From contig OX291540.1 in the NCBI GenBank assembly GCA_946406115.1, forward strand, positions 4,026,563 to 4,090,562: 64,000 nucleotides of DNA, in the 5' to 3' direction. Of the stretch, positions 24,437 to 36,689 are shown piece after piece. The notes beneath the pieces were generated by a model that had not been told where the DNA came from, did no database searches, and was given only the letters and a program-made list of their open reading frames with translations. Position numbers and translations under genes: made by a program. The first letter of the stretch is position 1. Each line of letters starts with the position of its first letter. Origin of the DNA: Apoda limacodes (taxonomy: Eukaryota; Arthropoda; Insecta; Lepidoptera; Limacodidae).

Positions 24437-25634
24437 CACAGTCCAAACTTTTCGTTCATTTTATTTTTGGTTTGTCATACTGGGGGGGGTAGAATCTAAC
24501 TATTTGTCATAGGCGCGCCGCGTCTAATCTCTAAAGAGAGTACGAAACACAAAATATTTCTTATAGTATTAAATATCAATTTAGAAATTAAATAAAAAAG
24601 TATTTTCTTGAAAACAGCGTTAATGTTTATATAATATTTCCTTACCTTTCCTTTCTTTTATGTATACCTATACAAACCTTTATATAAAAGTTACAAAAAA
24701 CCGTTTATTTTGTTTATTATAAATATTAAGTAAATATATAAAAAGAGCTCCAAGGAGCGAAACATTTAAGGACCTATTATTTTAATACTTATCTCGTTTT
24801 CAATGCAAGCCGAAGTGCGAAAAATAGTACCTTATAAAAAAATGCCTAACCTTTTATAAATTAAACCTAAAGGAATTTTTACAACCCGACTTTCTTCTTT
24901 TTAATGTTTAGAATTTATTCATATGTTAAATTTAACATTTAATACTTAAAAAAATTAAAGTAAGTGAACCCGGGTTTACTTACACTACACTTAGTTGCGT
25001 TTTATTTAGTAAGTCATTTTACTCGTATTGTGAAGTCAGATTAACAGAAGCCCACGACAGAAATAAGAAATATTTTTTTTCAGCATTCTTCAACATATTA
25101 TTATGTTACATGTTATTATTATACATAAAAAACATTATGCCTTAAAAGTGGTTTCCAACTCAGCATCATGCTAGCAGCCTACCACGGCTTAGCGCCGTTT
25201 TCAGTGGTAACCCATTTTGAGCTCTTAGTTTACTTTTAATAGTTGTTTGATGATTGTAATGGAAGTGGTAAAAATAAAAAGTTAAGGGGCAAACACCTTC
25301 GATTTTCTGCGGTTTTATGTTTTTTGTGATTTTTTGTCTTACTTTGATCTGCGGTATCTTGGTTAATATTAGATCAAAAATACGTGTGAAACCGGAAGCA
25401 AATTTAATGTTCTACAATTACTTTAGTACATAAAAGCAAAACACGAAAAGAAGCCCAAAAATTTTGAGGTATTTTAAGTTAGCACAGGGGCCTCGTGGTC
25501 AAAAACTCAGACTGTACACCCTTAGAGTACCCACAATTGTCATACCAAAATTTCATTAATTTCGAATACCCCTCTATATCTAATTATATCAACCAGAATA
25601 GTGTATTTGTATTAAATTTTTTTTGTCAGTTTTT
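24437..25634. other. Unassigned AT-rich DNA
   Basis: No gene or element recognised. A G run at 24482-24490 and a moderately GC-rich patch at 25160-25215 are the only compositional features. Confidence 0.5.
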
Positions 25635-27195
25635 TGGTTTACTCCCATTTGGACCAATATTTTCAAATCTCAAAAACGCATTAGTGCCAATTCGCATAAG
25701 GACCAATAAGCTTTACGCATAAGGACAAACACGCGATTTAACAAATACGCGAATGGCCAAATACGCGATTGGATAATTACGCAAATGGGTTAATGAGCTC
25801 TAATCCTGTTTCCAGGTGCCTTGCCACAACCTCTTATAGCGATGCAGTTTAGATGGGCTCCTAGTACCTACTTTTTGGAGTTTGCTCCTAAAGAAACGAT
25901 ATAAGGCCCGTGGCATGAAGAATATATGGGTAGTGTAATCGAGCTTCATAAAAGAGTAACGCTGCCCCTTCCCAATCTGTCTTATATATTATACTATTAT
26001 TTATTTTGTAGTCTTTCACTACTGATAGACCTCATGAAGATCTTTATTCCGGATGACAGCTGTCTTCTAGTTTGACAGCTGTGATAGATCTCATCAAGAT
26101 AACAGCTGACAAACCAGAAGTGGCTTTAGCCCCGTAACTTTGGATCGTAGACTAGTAGTTTCTTCACAGAAGTGATAGATCTCGTCAAGATCTCTATTTC
26201 GGATGACAGCTGTCAAACTAGAAACGGCATTATTTCCAAAACTTAATTGTATTGTTGATTGTAGGTATATTTGACATCTGTCACTCTTAGCTATTAAGAC
26301 TTTCGAGTATTAGTAGTTCGGTGACGCAATGCAACTGGACTGCTGACACTTTTAATATGGACAGACAGCCGCGATGAAGATATTGATGAGATCTGTCACT
26401 TCCGAAAAGAAACTACTTTTCTAAAATCAACTTTTGGACATATTGCCGTTTCTAGTTTAACAGCTGTCATTCAAAATGAAGATCTTGATACGATCTATCA
26501 CTTTTGAAAGGAAACTACTAGTCTACGATCAAAAGTAACGGAGATAAAGCAGTTTCTAGTTTGACAGCTGTCATCCGGAATAAAGATCTTAATGAGATCT
26601 ATCACTTCTGAACAGAAACTACTAGTCTACGATCAAGTTACGGGGATAAAGCCACTTCTAGTTTGACAGAATGAAGATCTTGATGAGATCTATCACTTCT
26701 GTAAGGAAACTACTAGTCTACGATCGAATATTACGGAGATAAAGCAGTTTCTAGTTTGACATCTGTCATCAAAAATAAAAATCTTGATGAGATCTTTCAC
26801 TTCTGTAAAGAAACTACTAGTCTACGATCAAAAGTTACGGGGATTTAGCCACTTCTAGTTTGACAGCTGTCATTCGAAATGAAGATCTTGATGAGATATA
26901 TCATTTCTGTAAAGAAACTACTAGTCTACGACCAAAAGTTACGAAGATAAAGCCGTTTCTAGTTTGACACCTGTTACCCAGAATGAAGATTTTGATAAAA
27001 TCTATCACTTCTCCAAAGTAAAACTTACAAAGAAAAAGCCCGTGGAAGTAATGACACTTTATTGTAATATTGCCCACTGTTTTAGCTAGAGGTCTTAGTA
27101 GTTTGAGGGCCTAGTTGACCCCTGCACCACTATGTCGAATAGTCCATATGCGTATATTTGTCCTTTTGCGTTTTGGTCCTAATGCGTCAAAAGCG
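25635..27195 (-). mobile_element. Foldback-like element with 16-bp terminal motif arrays, copy A
   Basis: Non-coding element of about 1.56 kb, homologous in inverted orientation to 59668-60900. Left end: TGGTTTACTC, then eight units of the form GCnnnnGGAC at 25645, 25678, 25694, 25717, 25733, 25749, 25765 and 25781, the inner spacings being 16 bp. Right end: inverted units GTCCnnnnGC at 27142, 27160 and 27176. Between them lies a unique left part (25800-26020) and a 104-bp tandem repeat array containing inverted members. The right boundary is approximate. It has no similarity that I know to a named superfamily; composite inverted ends recall Foldback elements. Confidence 0.8.
26020..27015. 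repeat. 104-bp tandem repeat array with inverted members (in copy A)
   Basis: Unit landmarks gatcttgatgagatctatca recur at 26481, 26585, 26676, 26780, 26884 and 26988, i.e. 104, 91, 104, 104 and 104 bp apart. The short step reflects loss of a cagctgtcatcc segment. At 26020-26225 the same unit lies in the opposite orientation, so the array can fold back on itself. Each unit holds the palindrome GACAGCTGTC and the word ACTAGTCTACGATC. Confidence 0.88.
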
Positions 27196-27200
27196 TTTTT

Positions 27201-28420
27201 TTCATGTCAAAATGGCAGATCATTTCAGGGTGAAAATTTAATATGGCGGGTCTAATATGGCGCTTTTTTGCCAAAATTCTTCGACACCAAGACTCAAACA
27301 GAAAGTAACTCAGTTCAGTCGGTAGTTGCTGTCAGGCCCAATTGCTACTTAATAAGGGGTCGGGTATGTGTATGAAACAGAGTCAAAACTCAAGAGTCTA
27401 AAATGTCCAAAACTGCAAAAATTCCGATGGTGCTCAATTCTGACTTACTTCTTATAGTTCTTCAGGAACTAGCAATTGAATATATTATTCTGTCCTTGAT
27501 CTTTTATTCTTAATGATGTAAGGGACATATATAAAGCCAGCTAAGCCCAGATACACTACCTACATCAGAAGCAGTGTAGCGGTGATAGGCTCGCCACCTG
27601 TCACGCAGGTAGTGGTAGGTGTAGTGAGGCTGTCCCCCATATACCACACCATAGTGGTTTCCTCCTTCTAGTAAAAAAAACTTTAAAGATAAACATACAG
27701 ACATACATACATATCACATATTGCACCATTTTATACTCAGTATGAATCGCATAGCAAGCCTAGTAGTATTTGTTACAACCCAAGTCCCCAAATTTACAAA
27801 AACAATATTTTTCATTTTATTAAAATTTTGCTTGTGGCCAAAATATTTTATAATAAATTATAACTTTAGTGTACAGTAGCTATAATTACACGTTAGGCTT
27901 CTTAAGCTGTTAAAAATGGCAACATCAGGGCGACGTTGTTGGCAACGCTTTTCGTGTACTTTAAAAGTAAAATTGCGTAAGCCTAATAAAATAGTTAACA
28001 TTTATGGCCTCTAAGGAGAACTCACCTAAGTACGGAAGTAGGTAATGCATGATTATTTTATTGATAACAAGAAAATACACTTATTTCGCCAATCATCTAT
28101 AACAGGACAGGTCAAAGCAGTAGTGCCCTGTTACCGAATGCACCGGCTAGGTGCTCAGAAGGAGGAGAAAAGATAGAGGGAGTTCAAAGGCGAGTAAAGA
28201 AACACTTTTCAAGGGTAAGGCAGGTTATATTAGTATACTCTTTATATAGTAACAGCTTTTAATGCACAATATCCTAATCACATAGGGTGATTCGTAACAC
28301 TTAAATATCTAGATCACAGCTACCTAATTCACAATCATATAGGACTACCTAAATAAATAGAAAGATAGCCAAACGCAAGCCTGCCTACACAGATTTTAAG
28401 TGTAGTTTTTAAAGCTTTTA
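27201..28420. other. Unassigned; inverted-repeat patch at 27537-27665
   Basis: At 27555-27640 the words cactacctac and gtaggtgtagtg lie in inverted orientation. The patch resembles a short dispersed repeat. I see no gene elsewhere in this stretch. Confidence 0.35.
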
Positions 28421-28429
28421 TTAGGGAAC

Positions 28430-28890
28430 TAGTACACTTAGGTCTCTTCGGCCTAGAGCCCGATTCGATGTCTTGCTCGCTGTAGGCCCCTTCAGGTCAG
28501 CACCGCCGTAGAAAGAAGACGCAGATGGGACTGATTTTACGTGGCCTAAGAGCGTGTGGTGAGTAGTGAATATGCCGCCCGTGGCAAGCACAAGGTAAGG
28601 CCGCACGTGGCTAGCACAGTGCAAGACTGCACGTGAACGTAGCTCGCCAGTAGCTTCGGCGTAGAGCAGGTCGCCCCGTAACCTTCGTGTGTAGCGGTGT
28701 TCAAGATAGCACCGCTACTGCACAGGCCGAAGGTTTGGAGTCAAGGAGACTCCGGGCAGGCCGAGGATTTGGAGTTTAGTAGACTCCGGCCTTCCCCAGT
28801 AAAAGAACAGCAAAGCAGCTGCCGTGCGCCGTCGTTAGACAACAAATGTGCACCCGCATACAAAGACGTCTTCTCACGGACCTCAGTTTA
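28430..28890. other. GC-rich structured segment with hairpins and a 34-bp direct repeat
   Basis: This patch is markedly more GC-rich than its surroundings. GTAGCGGTG/CACCGCTAC (28691-28719) forms a perfect 9-bp stem. A 34-bp direct repeat (starting caggccg at 28723 and 28757) follows, and each copy contains a GGAGT..GACTCC mini-hairpin. Reverse-strand reading ends in an aataaaagc word near 28420. It could be part of an LTR or a structured transcript end. No protein is recognised. Confidence 0.45.
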
Positions 28891-28911
28891 GGCGTAGAGC
28901 CGTAGTAAAGC

Positions 28912-28936
28912 AATATATATACGTAGTATATATATA
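28912..28936. repeat. Near-perfect AT palindrome
   Basis: TATATATAC-GTA-GTATATATA, a 9-bp stem with a 3-bp loop. Confidence 0.7.
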
Positions 28937-28949
28937 CTAAGAACCGTAC

Positions 28950-30409
28950 TGTAAAGGAGAAAGAGACATGGATTAGCGACTTACCTATAACTCACAAAAC
29001 ACAGAACGAGAGAAAATAAATATACAAAATTACCGAGGACGGTTTTCTTTTATAGCATAGAAGTAGATATGCAGCAATTTGTAATTTAATAATAGAATCC
29101 GTGAAAATAATTATCAACAGAATTTTTTCACGATTACGTCAAGTATCTACGTAAAGTGAACTGTTTTGACTTAGCGATGTCAAACATCTAGAGATTCTTT
29201 GATCTCTAAATTTAAATTACCACATTGGTAATGGACCTAAGAGCGAATGCCCAGAAACTTCTATCGTTTCCTACATCATCCGGTCCTTTACCGGAGACTG
29301 ACCACCGGAAACGGTCGTTCCTTTATACATCCTTCTACAACAAAAGATCTTAAATATTCGTCCGAATATTCGTTGCAAGCCTATTTTAGAACCTCATGCT
29401 ATTTATTTACTGATGCGAATAGTACTCCGGTGAATTCATTTTTTCCTAACTTATTTTCAGTTCAAAATTTGTCACGAAAATGTACTTATATTTTTAACTA
29501 ATTGTTCGGATACAAAATGTGTTCTTTCTTGTTCTTGCTACATACCTCCTTAGATAAATTGGCAGCAAAGGAGCGATATGACGCAATCTGCTTGGTGTAT
29601 AATTATATTATTAATAAGGTATTTTTGATGTAGGTATGTATTTCATTAAAATAATGATAATCTTCCATTATACTTGCAAAATGAGTTAATTTTCGTTAAT
29701 TTTAGACCTAAATTCTGGCTATGAACTTGGTTGATCTTGATTTTATAGATAAATTATTACTCGAAACTACTTTATTACTATGAGACAACATATATCAAAG
29801 CAATTAGATCGAGGATCTACCATATGCTGCCATGAAGTCAAGGTAGAGGCCATATCCTGATCGGTGATTTATTATAAATGCTGATAATTCCAAGCCGGTT
29901 CTAATCGAATCCTAAGAGCTACAGTGTATTTTAAGTCCTGTCGAGATAAGGTTACCGTGAACGACAGATGGGTTCACTCGATCTTTAGTCCAGTCAAATT
30001 ATAAAATTAGAAAACATTAATTGGTAGAGTTTTGAATTTTTGTGTACATGTTCATTAAGACCTCCCGTTGTGCATACTAAAAGTCCTCATCGATACCTGT
30101 TGCGCTCGCGCCGTTATCTTGGAATAAAGGTACCCTTTTTGCTTATATCTCGGCAATAATTATTAATACGATAAAATCGTGTATACAAAAACTGTAACAT
30201 ATTAAATTTCCTATAAAAAAGCTAAGATATATTTTTTTTGTATCTCTAATACTTTAGTTGCAATCCAACATTGAAAAGTTTTTTTTTTATATTTTGCTAT
30301 GGATATACAGTTTTTTTACTGTTTACTCCTAAAATGTTCATATTTATCTTCAAAAACTTATTCCATTACACTACCTAGGGATAAAATAGATAGAAAGACC
30401 GACAGAGAT
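28950..30409. other. Unassigned AT-rich DNA
   Basis: No sustained frame, RNA signature or repeat recognised. Confidence 0.5.
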
Positions 30410-30555
30410 GATGAGAAAGAGAGAAGGGGAGAGCTAATTCAGAGGCATATGCATTATGCGACATGAAGTGTATAGCAGGGCGGAGTCCGCTTGGTGAGTA
30501 AGAATAGCCAATAGGCTAGACCAACTAGCCATCAGCCGATCATCATCGCGTCTGA
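30410..30555 (+). repeat. Dispersed repeat, partner of 32045-32285 in inverted orientation
   Basis: It starts GA-rich (gagaaagagagaaggggag) and continues with aggcatatgcattatgcgacatgaagtgta, a middle with agccaataggctag, and catcagccgatcatcatcg. The reverse complement of 32045-32285 shows the same order of blocks. Non-coding, family unknown. Confidence 0.65.
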
Positions 30556-32044
30556 TTCCGATAAAAACCACCTATCCTGAGTAGAACAAAGGTAAGGTTC
30601 TCAGCAGTCTGATAAACAAACACAATTTTAACATTATGACTGCTACTAACTACGCCGTTAATGACAACCATGGGCTAGACGTACTGACATAGCATTTCTA
30701 CAAAACATAAGCCTAAGTTTGCGCTCCATGAACTTTGCCCTAACAATCTCTTGGTTATTATATCCCTTGGACCTTGGTGTATACTGGGACAAATTCAAGA
30801 AAGCTCTTATACTAATCAGCTTACCACAGCTAGATCTCATTTCTCTCATTAGATCTCTAATATTGATGTGGTCATCGAATCTGTCACCCAACAGTCACTC
30901 GCAAGCTACTATTAGCAAGTGCATAAAATAAAAACCAGTTAAGAGCGCAGTGTATGTGGAACAGCTTATAAATGCAACAGCTTAAAAACCGTTGTGTAGT
31001 ATTTAATGAACACTGTCGCCACGTCGAAAAATGGCGCTCCTATAGCTACAAATGTGCTCCGTGAAATTCGTGATGCAGTGTCCCTGTTCTGTTGCCCAAA
31101 ATCCGAAATGACTTTGATGAAGAAGTCTATACCTAGTGTCAATAAAATTACGTAACCGTGGTAGTAGTAACCGTTAATCAAGTTTGCTCAAAGCGTTTAG
31201 TGAACTAAATTATCTATATGACGAGGGCTTAGGACGTTTTTACCCTAACTGCGTCGCGAAAAAATGTAATTTGACATCGCCTCGTTAAAAATACTTATTA
31301 ATAAATAATCAGAGGTAAACTTAATTTTGATAGTCTGCAGAACTTGCTCTACAATGACAGGAGGTAGAGAGGTAAGCGGCGGGAGAGCACATCTACTTTT
31401 GACCTCATTGTCTACCTTGCGGTCAGGATTTGTGTCTACTGGTTTTGTGCTAAGCAAGCATTACGACTCTAGGTTTTTTCTAAGCATTCGCCTTTTAGTC
31501 GTCGTCACAGGGAATAATTTCGTCTTTGGAAGGAAAGCATGGCGTTCAGGGTGTCGACTTTAATAGATTTATAGCTCCAGTTAATCTGGAGGCCAGGCTA
31601 CATCCCTCTCATCGCGTTTTCGAGACTGCTTTCTCGACATTTTTGTAGAAGTCTAGTCTTCTGCAGAGGGAAACGCTTGATTAGAGCATTCGCTGCTGGT
31701 AGCTTAACTTAGTGACTGGTAAGAGATTCGATGCCACGTCAATTTGTCGTGAGATCTAATAAGAGAGGATACGATCTAATTGTTTTAAGCTAATAAGCTT
31801 TTAAGGGCTTTCTTCAATACGCCTTTGTCGGATAGGAGCCAGAGGGACATATAATAACGGGAAAAATTCGAGGCAAAATCCGACTAGCTAGATACAGAAA
31901 CCTTACGTTATGTGAAATCGCTTCGTCAAGTATTTCCAGCCTATCACTACTGGTAGTTTTGCAGTGCTATAAACGGTGCTTGGTAACTATATACATTTAC
32001 ATACAAAGTCACGTAAATCAGATACGTTGCCTAAGTCTTTATGG
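30556..32044. other. Unassigned stretch between the inverted repeat pair
   Basis: No recognisable gene. Frames of 70-78 codons at 30719 and 31327 lack family resemblance. Confidence 0.5.
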
Positions 32045-32285
32045 GAAGTAAGGCACATGGTCTACGAGACGATGATCAGCTGATGGCTGGTCATGGCTTT
32101 TCGGTATTGATAGCCAGTCGCGGCTATTTCGTGGTACTTATACCCACCAAGTGGCCCCAAAACACATTCCGACCCAGCCATACACTTCATGTCACATAAT
32201 GCATTTGCCTCTTTCCTCCCTTCCCTTTTTCTCTCTTTCCCACCCTCTCATATCACTCTCTCTCTCTTTCTTTTTCTCTCTTGTT
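32045..32285 (-). repeat. Dispersed repeat, inverted partner of 30410-30555, with CT-rich end
   Basis: Reverse complement of the block order at 30410-30555 (gatgatcagctgatggc, cacttcatgtcacataatgcatttgcctc). It ends in a pyrimidine tract at 32210-32285 with ctctctctctct runs. Confidence 0.65.
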
Positions 32286-32409
32286 AGGATCGCGGAATAA
32301 ATCTAAAAATATATTTGAACCATTTTGGAGTAAACATAAAACAAACGGTATATCGGCAGCAAAAAATTCAATAAATTTCCTCTTTAACGCCAGATTACAG
32401 CTAAAATAC

Positions 32410-32838
32410 TAGAGATACAACGGTCCGCCTGATGGTAAGCGGTCACCGTAGCCTATGGACGCTTGCAACACCAGGGGTATCACTTACGCGTTGCCGACCC
32501 TTCAGAAATCTAATAACTTCTTTCTTGAAGAACTCTATACTGTAGTCCTTGCAGAAAACTTTGGCAGGGAGCTCATTCCACAACTTAAGCGTTCGCGGCA
32601 GGAAGTTTTTCTGAAACCGCACTGTACGCGACCATTTAGGTTCTAAAGTGTGAGAATGAATTCCCTGCCGATGGCGAGCGGGGCGATGGTAGAAAGTAGC
32701 CGTGGGCATCATTTCGAACAATTCCTCAGAACACAACCCATTGTACAAGCGGTAGAACACACACAGTGAGGCAAAGTCTCTCCTCAGACTTAAGGGCTCG
32801 ATACCGCAAGTGAGTTTGGAATCATCGACAATTCTATA
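32410..32838 (-). mobile_element. LINE family A, 5'-truncated copy (3' end)
   Basis: Minus-strand copy with an open C-terminal frame from 32760 to 32443. It reads FYRLYNGLCSEELFEMMP, KNFLPRTLKLWNELPAKVF and FLKGRQRVSDTPGVASVH. The 3' UTR word gtaagcggtcaccgtagcc follows. The sequence 32600-32820 is nearly the same as 20-215, the window-edge copy. Truncated at 32838. The intact frame suggests it is one of the younger copies. Confidence 0.88.
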
Positions 32839-33539
32839 AAAATGTAAGTATCTAATTTGACTGGTCTACTTGATACCGTTGTAAATTTGCTTGCCATCTG
32901 TAAAAAAATATTTCTGTGTCTCCTACTCAATTGGAAAGTTTGGTTTTTTAGCAATTTTATCTACTGTCGTGTACGTACCGTTTTTCTTTATGATAATGGC
33001 ATATTTTTGGTAAATATATACTTATTGGGCACGAGCTACTTTTGCAGAAAACCATTTTTAAACGATATAAAAGCATCTCCTTATACAATAATAAAATACA
33101 AAAATCGGCAGAAGAGAATAGTTATAGAACAAAAAAAAATTCAAAATAAAAAAGTCTTTACTGAAATACTGGTACTAGTTTAGGTTAAGTTTGGTTATGT
33201 TTTTTTGCCCCGAGCGGAGCGAGGGCAGCCCACAGAAAAAAATAAATCATAAAATCCATACAAAAAAAATATCGTTTGCGTTGATTTTTGCATTTTATTT
33301 TTGTTTTAGGGGATGATTCTTTAATTCCTTTAAGACACGTTAATGCAAAAATAGCTCGTGCCGATAAATAGGTAAATATTTACCATATTTTCTTATTAAT
33401 ATCTTAACTCTATTCTTTGTAAATAAACTTAGCCTTATTGCAGAATGAACGACCATATTTACTGTAACTAAAATTCAAATGCTTCCCATACCAAAAATAG
33501 CTTTTTTTCTTTTTTCATCTATCGACAGTGCAGAAATAA

Positions 33540-35015
33540 AAAAAATATCATGTCTATTAAGTCTAAGGCTGGTGGTCCCGATGACATTGGACGTGTTATG
33601 ATTGAGCTGATCTTAGATGTTTTATTGCCAGTAATCACTCATATAGTGATTTTTTTTTGTTCTCTGGAAATTTTCCTGACACTTGGAAGAAGGCATATAT
33701 ATGTCCCTTGCCTAAAGTCTCCAACCCATCCCTTCTAAATCATTATCGCCCTATTTCGATTCTTCCATTCCTTTCCAAAATTTTAGAATCTGTTGTCTAT
33801 AAACAACTGGCTGAATTTCTCACTAAATCTAACCTAAACTAAATCTAATCCTTATCAATCAGGTTTTCGAGTAGGACACAGCACAACGTCAGCTCAACTA
33901 AAAGCACTGAAGATAATAGAACTGGAATGGAGAAATCGCTTGTAACGTTCCTAGTTTTAATTGATTTTAGTAATGCGTTCAATGTCGTCCACCATGTCCT
34001 TTTGCTGGCTTTGTTAGACCGAATGATGTTTTGATGTGTTCGATGGTTTTCTTCCTACCTTCGGTTAGCGAGCTGTTCGAAACGGTCCAGTAATCTCAGA
34101 TTGGTGCAACTCAAGCGCTGGAGACCCCAAGGTGGTATTTTGTCACCAATTCTTTTTTCGCTATTTAATCACGCCATAACACATTTTAAATCCGTTGCCA
34201 TTAATAAAATAAATACTTATCTTATGTGTGAGAGACACATACAACATTGGTCTGCGAATTATGGCATTCACGTCAACCGTACTAAATGTCAAGCCATCTT
34301 ATTTATTAGGCAGTACCCGGCAGCTCTGCAAAGTTAGTAATAACACCTTACCAAATATCAGATACCTGGCTTCTGTTATACCTTACGAATCATCTGTAAA
34401 GGATTTGGGAATTATTATAGACCTTAATCTTAGTTGGTCGGCTCAAGTGAAGGAGGTTTCTCGCAGATTCTATGCCTCTCTAACATTCATTACAACGCTT
34501 CAAACATTTTCTTCCTACTTCTACGAAAATTACTCTCGTACTCTTCTCCTACCCATTTTTGACTACAGTGATGTGTGTTATATGGATCTGTCTGAGGAAC
34601 TGTTGTCTAAGCTGGATCGCTTATTAAACGTATGTATTAAATTTATTTTCGGTCTCTGTTAATTCGATCATATCTCTGAATACCGACGTCAAGTGAAATG
34701 GCTTCATATAAGAGATTGAAGAAACCTTAGAATACTCTGTCTGCTTTATTCTATCCTTTTTGACCCTAAAACAACCATTTATCTCAAAATTAATTTTCAT
34801 TTCCTTTCCGATACTCATGAAAAACATCTTCGCTCCTCCTCTTAGTTATTACTTAGTACCCCACTACATCGTAGAGGCTTTTTGAATAATTATTTTGCTG
34901 TTAGACTTTCGAATAATCTTCCTGAGTCTATCAGAAAGGCTACATCACGCGATTCTTTTAAACGGCTGGTTCGAAATCATTTCCTTTCATCCTCATCATA
35001 ACTTTTCTTTCTAAT
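33540..35015 (+). mobile_element. Degenerate LINE, RT domain to C-terminus (family D, L2/CR1-like)
   Basis: Plus-strand blocks in order: SKAGGPDDI, FPDTWKKAYICPLPK, NHYRPISILPFLSKILESVV (33740-33800), a broken QSGFRVGHSTTSAQL, LVLIDFSNAFNVVHH (about 33950), RPQGGILSPILFSLF (34120-34170), then IHVNRTKCQAILF. An open 144-codon frame (34228-34662) carries the post-RT part SSVKDLGIIIDLNLSWSAQV. The end reads NNLPESIRKATSRDSFKRLVR (about 34910-34970). The YADD box is lost and several shifts and stops are present. It is a dead copy. Confidence 0.85.
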
Positions 35016-36689
35016 TATTTAGTACAGTCTGTACAGTCTTGTTCTTTTCAAATCGTTTCCCCGATTCGCCTGACATTTCGTACAATATTAACTATCATCC
35101 TGTTACGCTTAAATTTATGTATGTATTCGTATGGATATAAGTAACATATACGTGTAAGTTTATGAACGTGTGTGTATGTTTGTATGTATGTATGATTTTA
35201 TGTTGTTAAGTATATAATGTATATAATACTCAGGTACATATATATATATATAAATATCTTTTTTCGTTTGCACCTACCGACACTTTTTCTTGAACATTTG
35301 TAGGTTGACTGGTACAAAATGCTGTTAGCATTAAGTCCAACTCGAACACTTTTGGTGTTCCATAAAAAATATAAAAAATAAAATTATTTAAATTTTTGAG
35401 TGTTTTAAAATCGATTGTAAACATTAGGTTTTATGTTTGTTTAATTTTATTTTTTAAAGAACGAGTTTATTGCTGGCACTTTTCGACAAAAGTCAGCAAT
35501 GTTAAAAGATTTTAAAATAACTACTTATAGCTTTTTTTGGCAAACTTTTCTTGGCAACCAACTTGAATAAAGATATTTTTAGCCGCTTGATTGTCATATG
35601 CATCCAGCTCCGGATCTAGGAGGGTACATGAAGGGGCACTTGCCTCGGGCGGCGAATACTAGAGGCGGGCAGCAAGCCCCCAGTTGGTTCAGTTCAGTAT
35701 AAAAGTACGCTATATAATTTGCCTGAGGGGCAGCAAAAAGGCACTTTGCCCCGCATTTTTAATAGCCCGCATTACATTCTACTCACGTCTACCTAATGAG
35801 CCACTGCAGTGGGCAGTGGGCAGAGGGCAGTGGGCAGTGGACACACAGTTGCTGTACCTATCGGTCACACACATCACGTGTCACGTGGATGTCAGGTACT
35901 CGTAATGTCGAAATTTAAAATTAAAATAGATGTGTAGAAAGTTAAGTAAACGGTTATTACGTAGATGGTCTACGTATACGTGGTAGGTATGTTTATATAT
36001 GTGTGTGTGTGTTGCAGGCCAAATTAGTTAGCGGTATCCTTTTAAATAAATCTATCGATCTGAGTAGGTACTTTAAACTCCTCGTCTATGCATTTGGTAA
36101 CCTAAATTAAAACAAAGATATCGATATACATATTTCCATATCTAGGCTAAGCCGAAAGTTTGTTTGTATATGTTTTACGTGCATCGCATTAGAGCAACGT
36201 AACTTTGCGGTTAAATGGCGATATTATTTTGTATTTCTAAATAAACTTGTGATACTCAGGGATTTCTACATATTTACAATATATTTAAACCAGTTCAAAT
36301 GTCACTTAGGTCTTGAACTGCCAAAACACCTAATTCCATTAACTACCTGCTACACACGGTACATAAACATGATGACATTTTCGCAATATCCATACAATAC
36401 AGGTGAAAGTACCCATGCTGCTCGCAGGACTAGATACATATATATTGCAAAACCTATTCCTTTCACACAGAGTACAATTTTGAATGAGTAATATATCAGT
36501 AGTGACCTTATCAATATTGCTGTCTAATGCAATACGAGCAACAACAAGATCATAATCAGCTGACAACGAACAAACGTACAACAAATTCCTTTTTAAATAT
36601 GTAGGTATACCCCGGCAGGAAGGCATTTTCATCAAGAACAAGCAATTATTCTTGTAAACATTGAGCTTTACGTTACAAACACACCCATA
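35016..36689. other. Microsatellites, short repeats and one G-quadruplex candidate
   Basis: tatgtatgtatg and tatatatata tracts at 35165-35252. Repeat-like GC-richer sequence at 35600-35760 (ggcgggcagcaagcccc). A (GGGCAGT)n tract at 35805-35840. A short gtgtgtgtgtgt run at 36000-36012. No gene seen. Confidence 0.5.
35811..35834 (+). repeat. Four-GGG tract (G-quadruplex pattern)
   Basis: GGG runs at 35811, 35818, 35825 and 35832 with 4-nt loops, part of a short 7-bp minisatellite. Confidence 0.7.

Noticed and set aside
25635..27195. CRISPR-like array
   Set aside because: The spaced motifs are degenerate 16-bp units without unique spacers of constant size, no cas genes are near, and the genome is eukaryotic.
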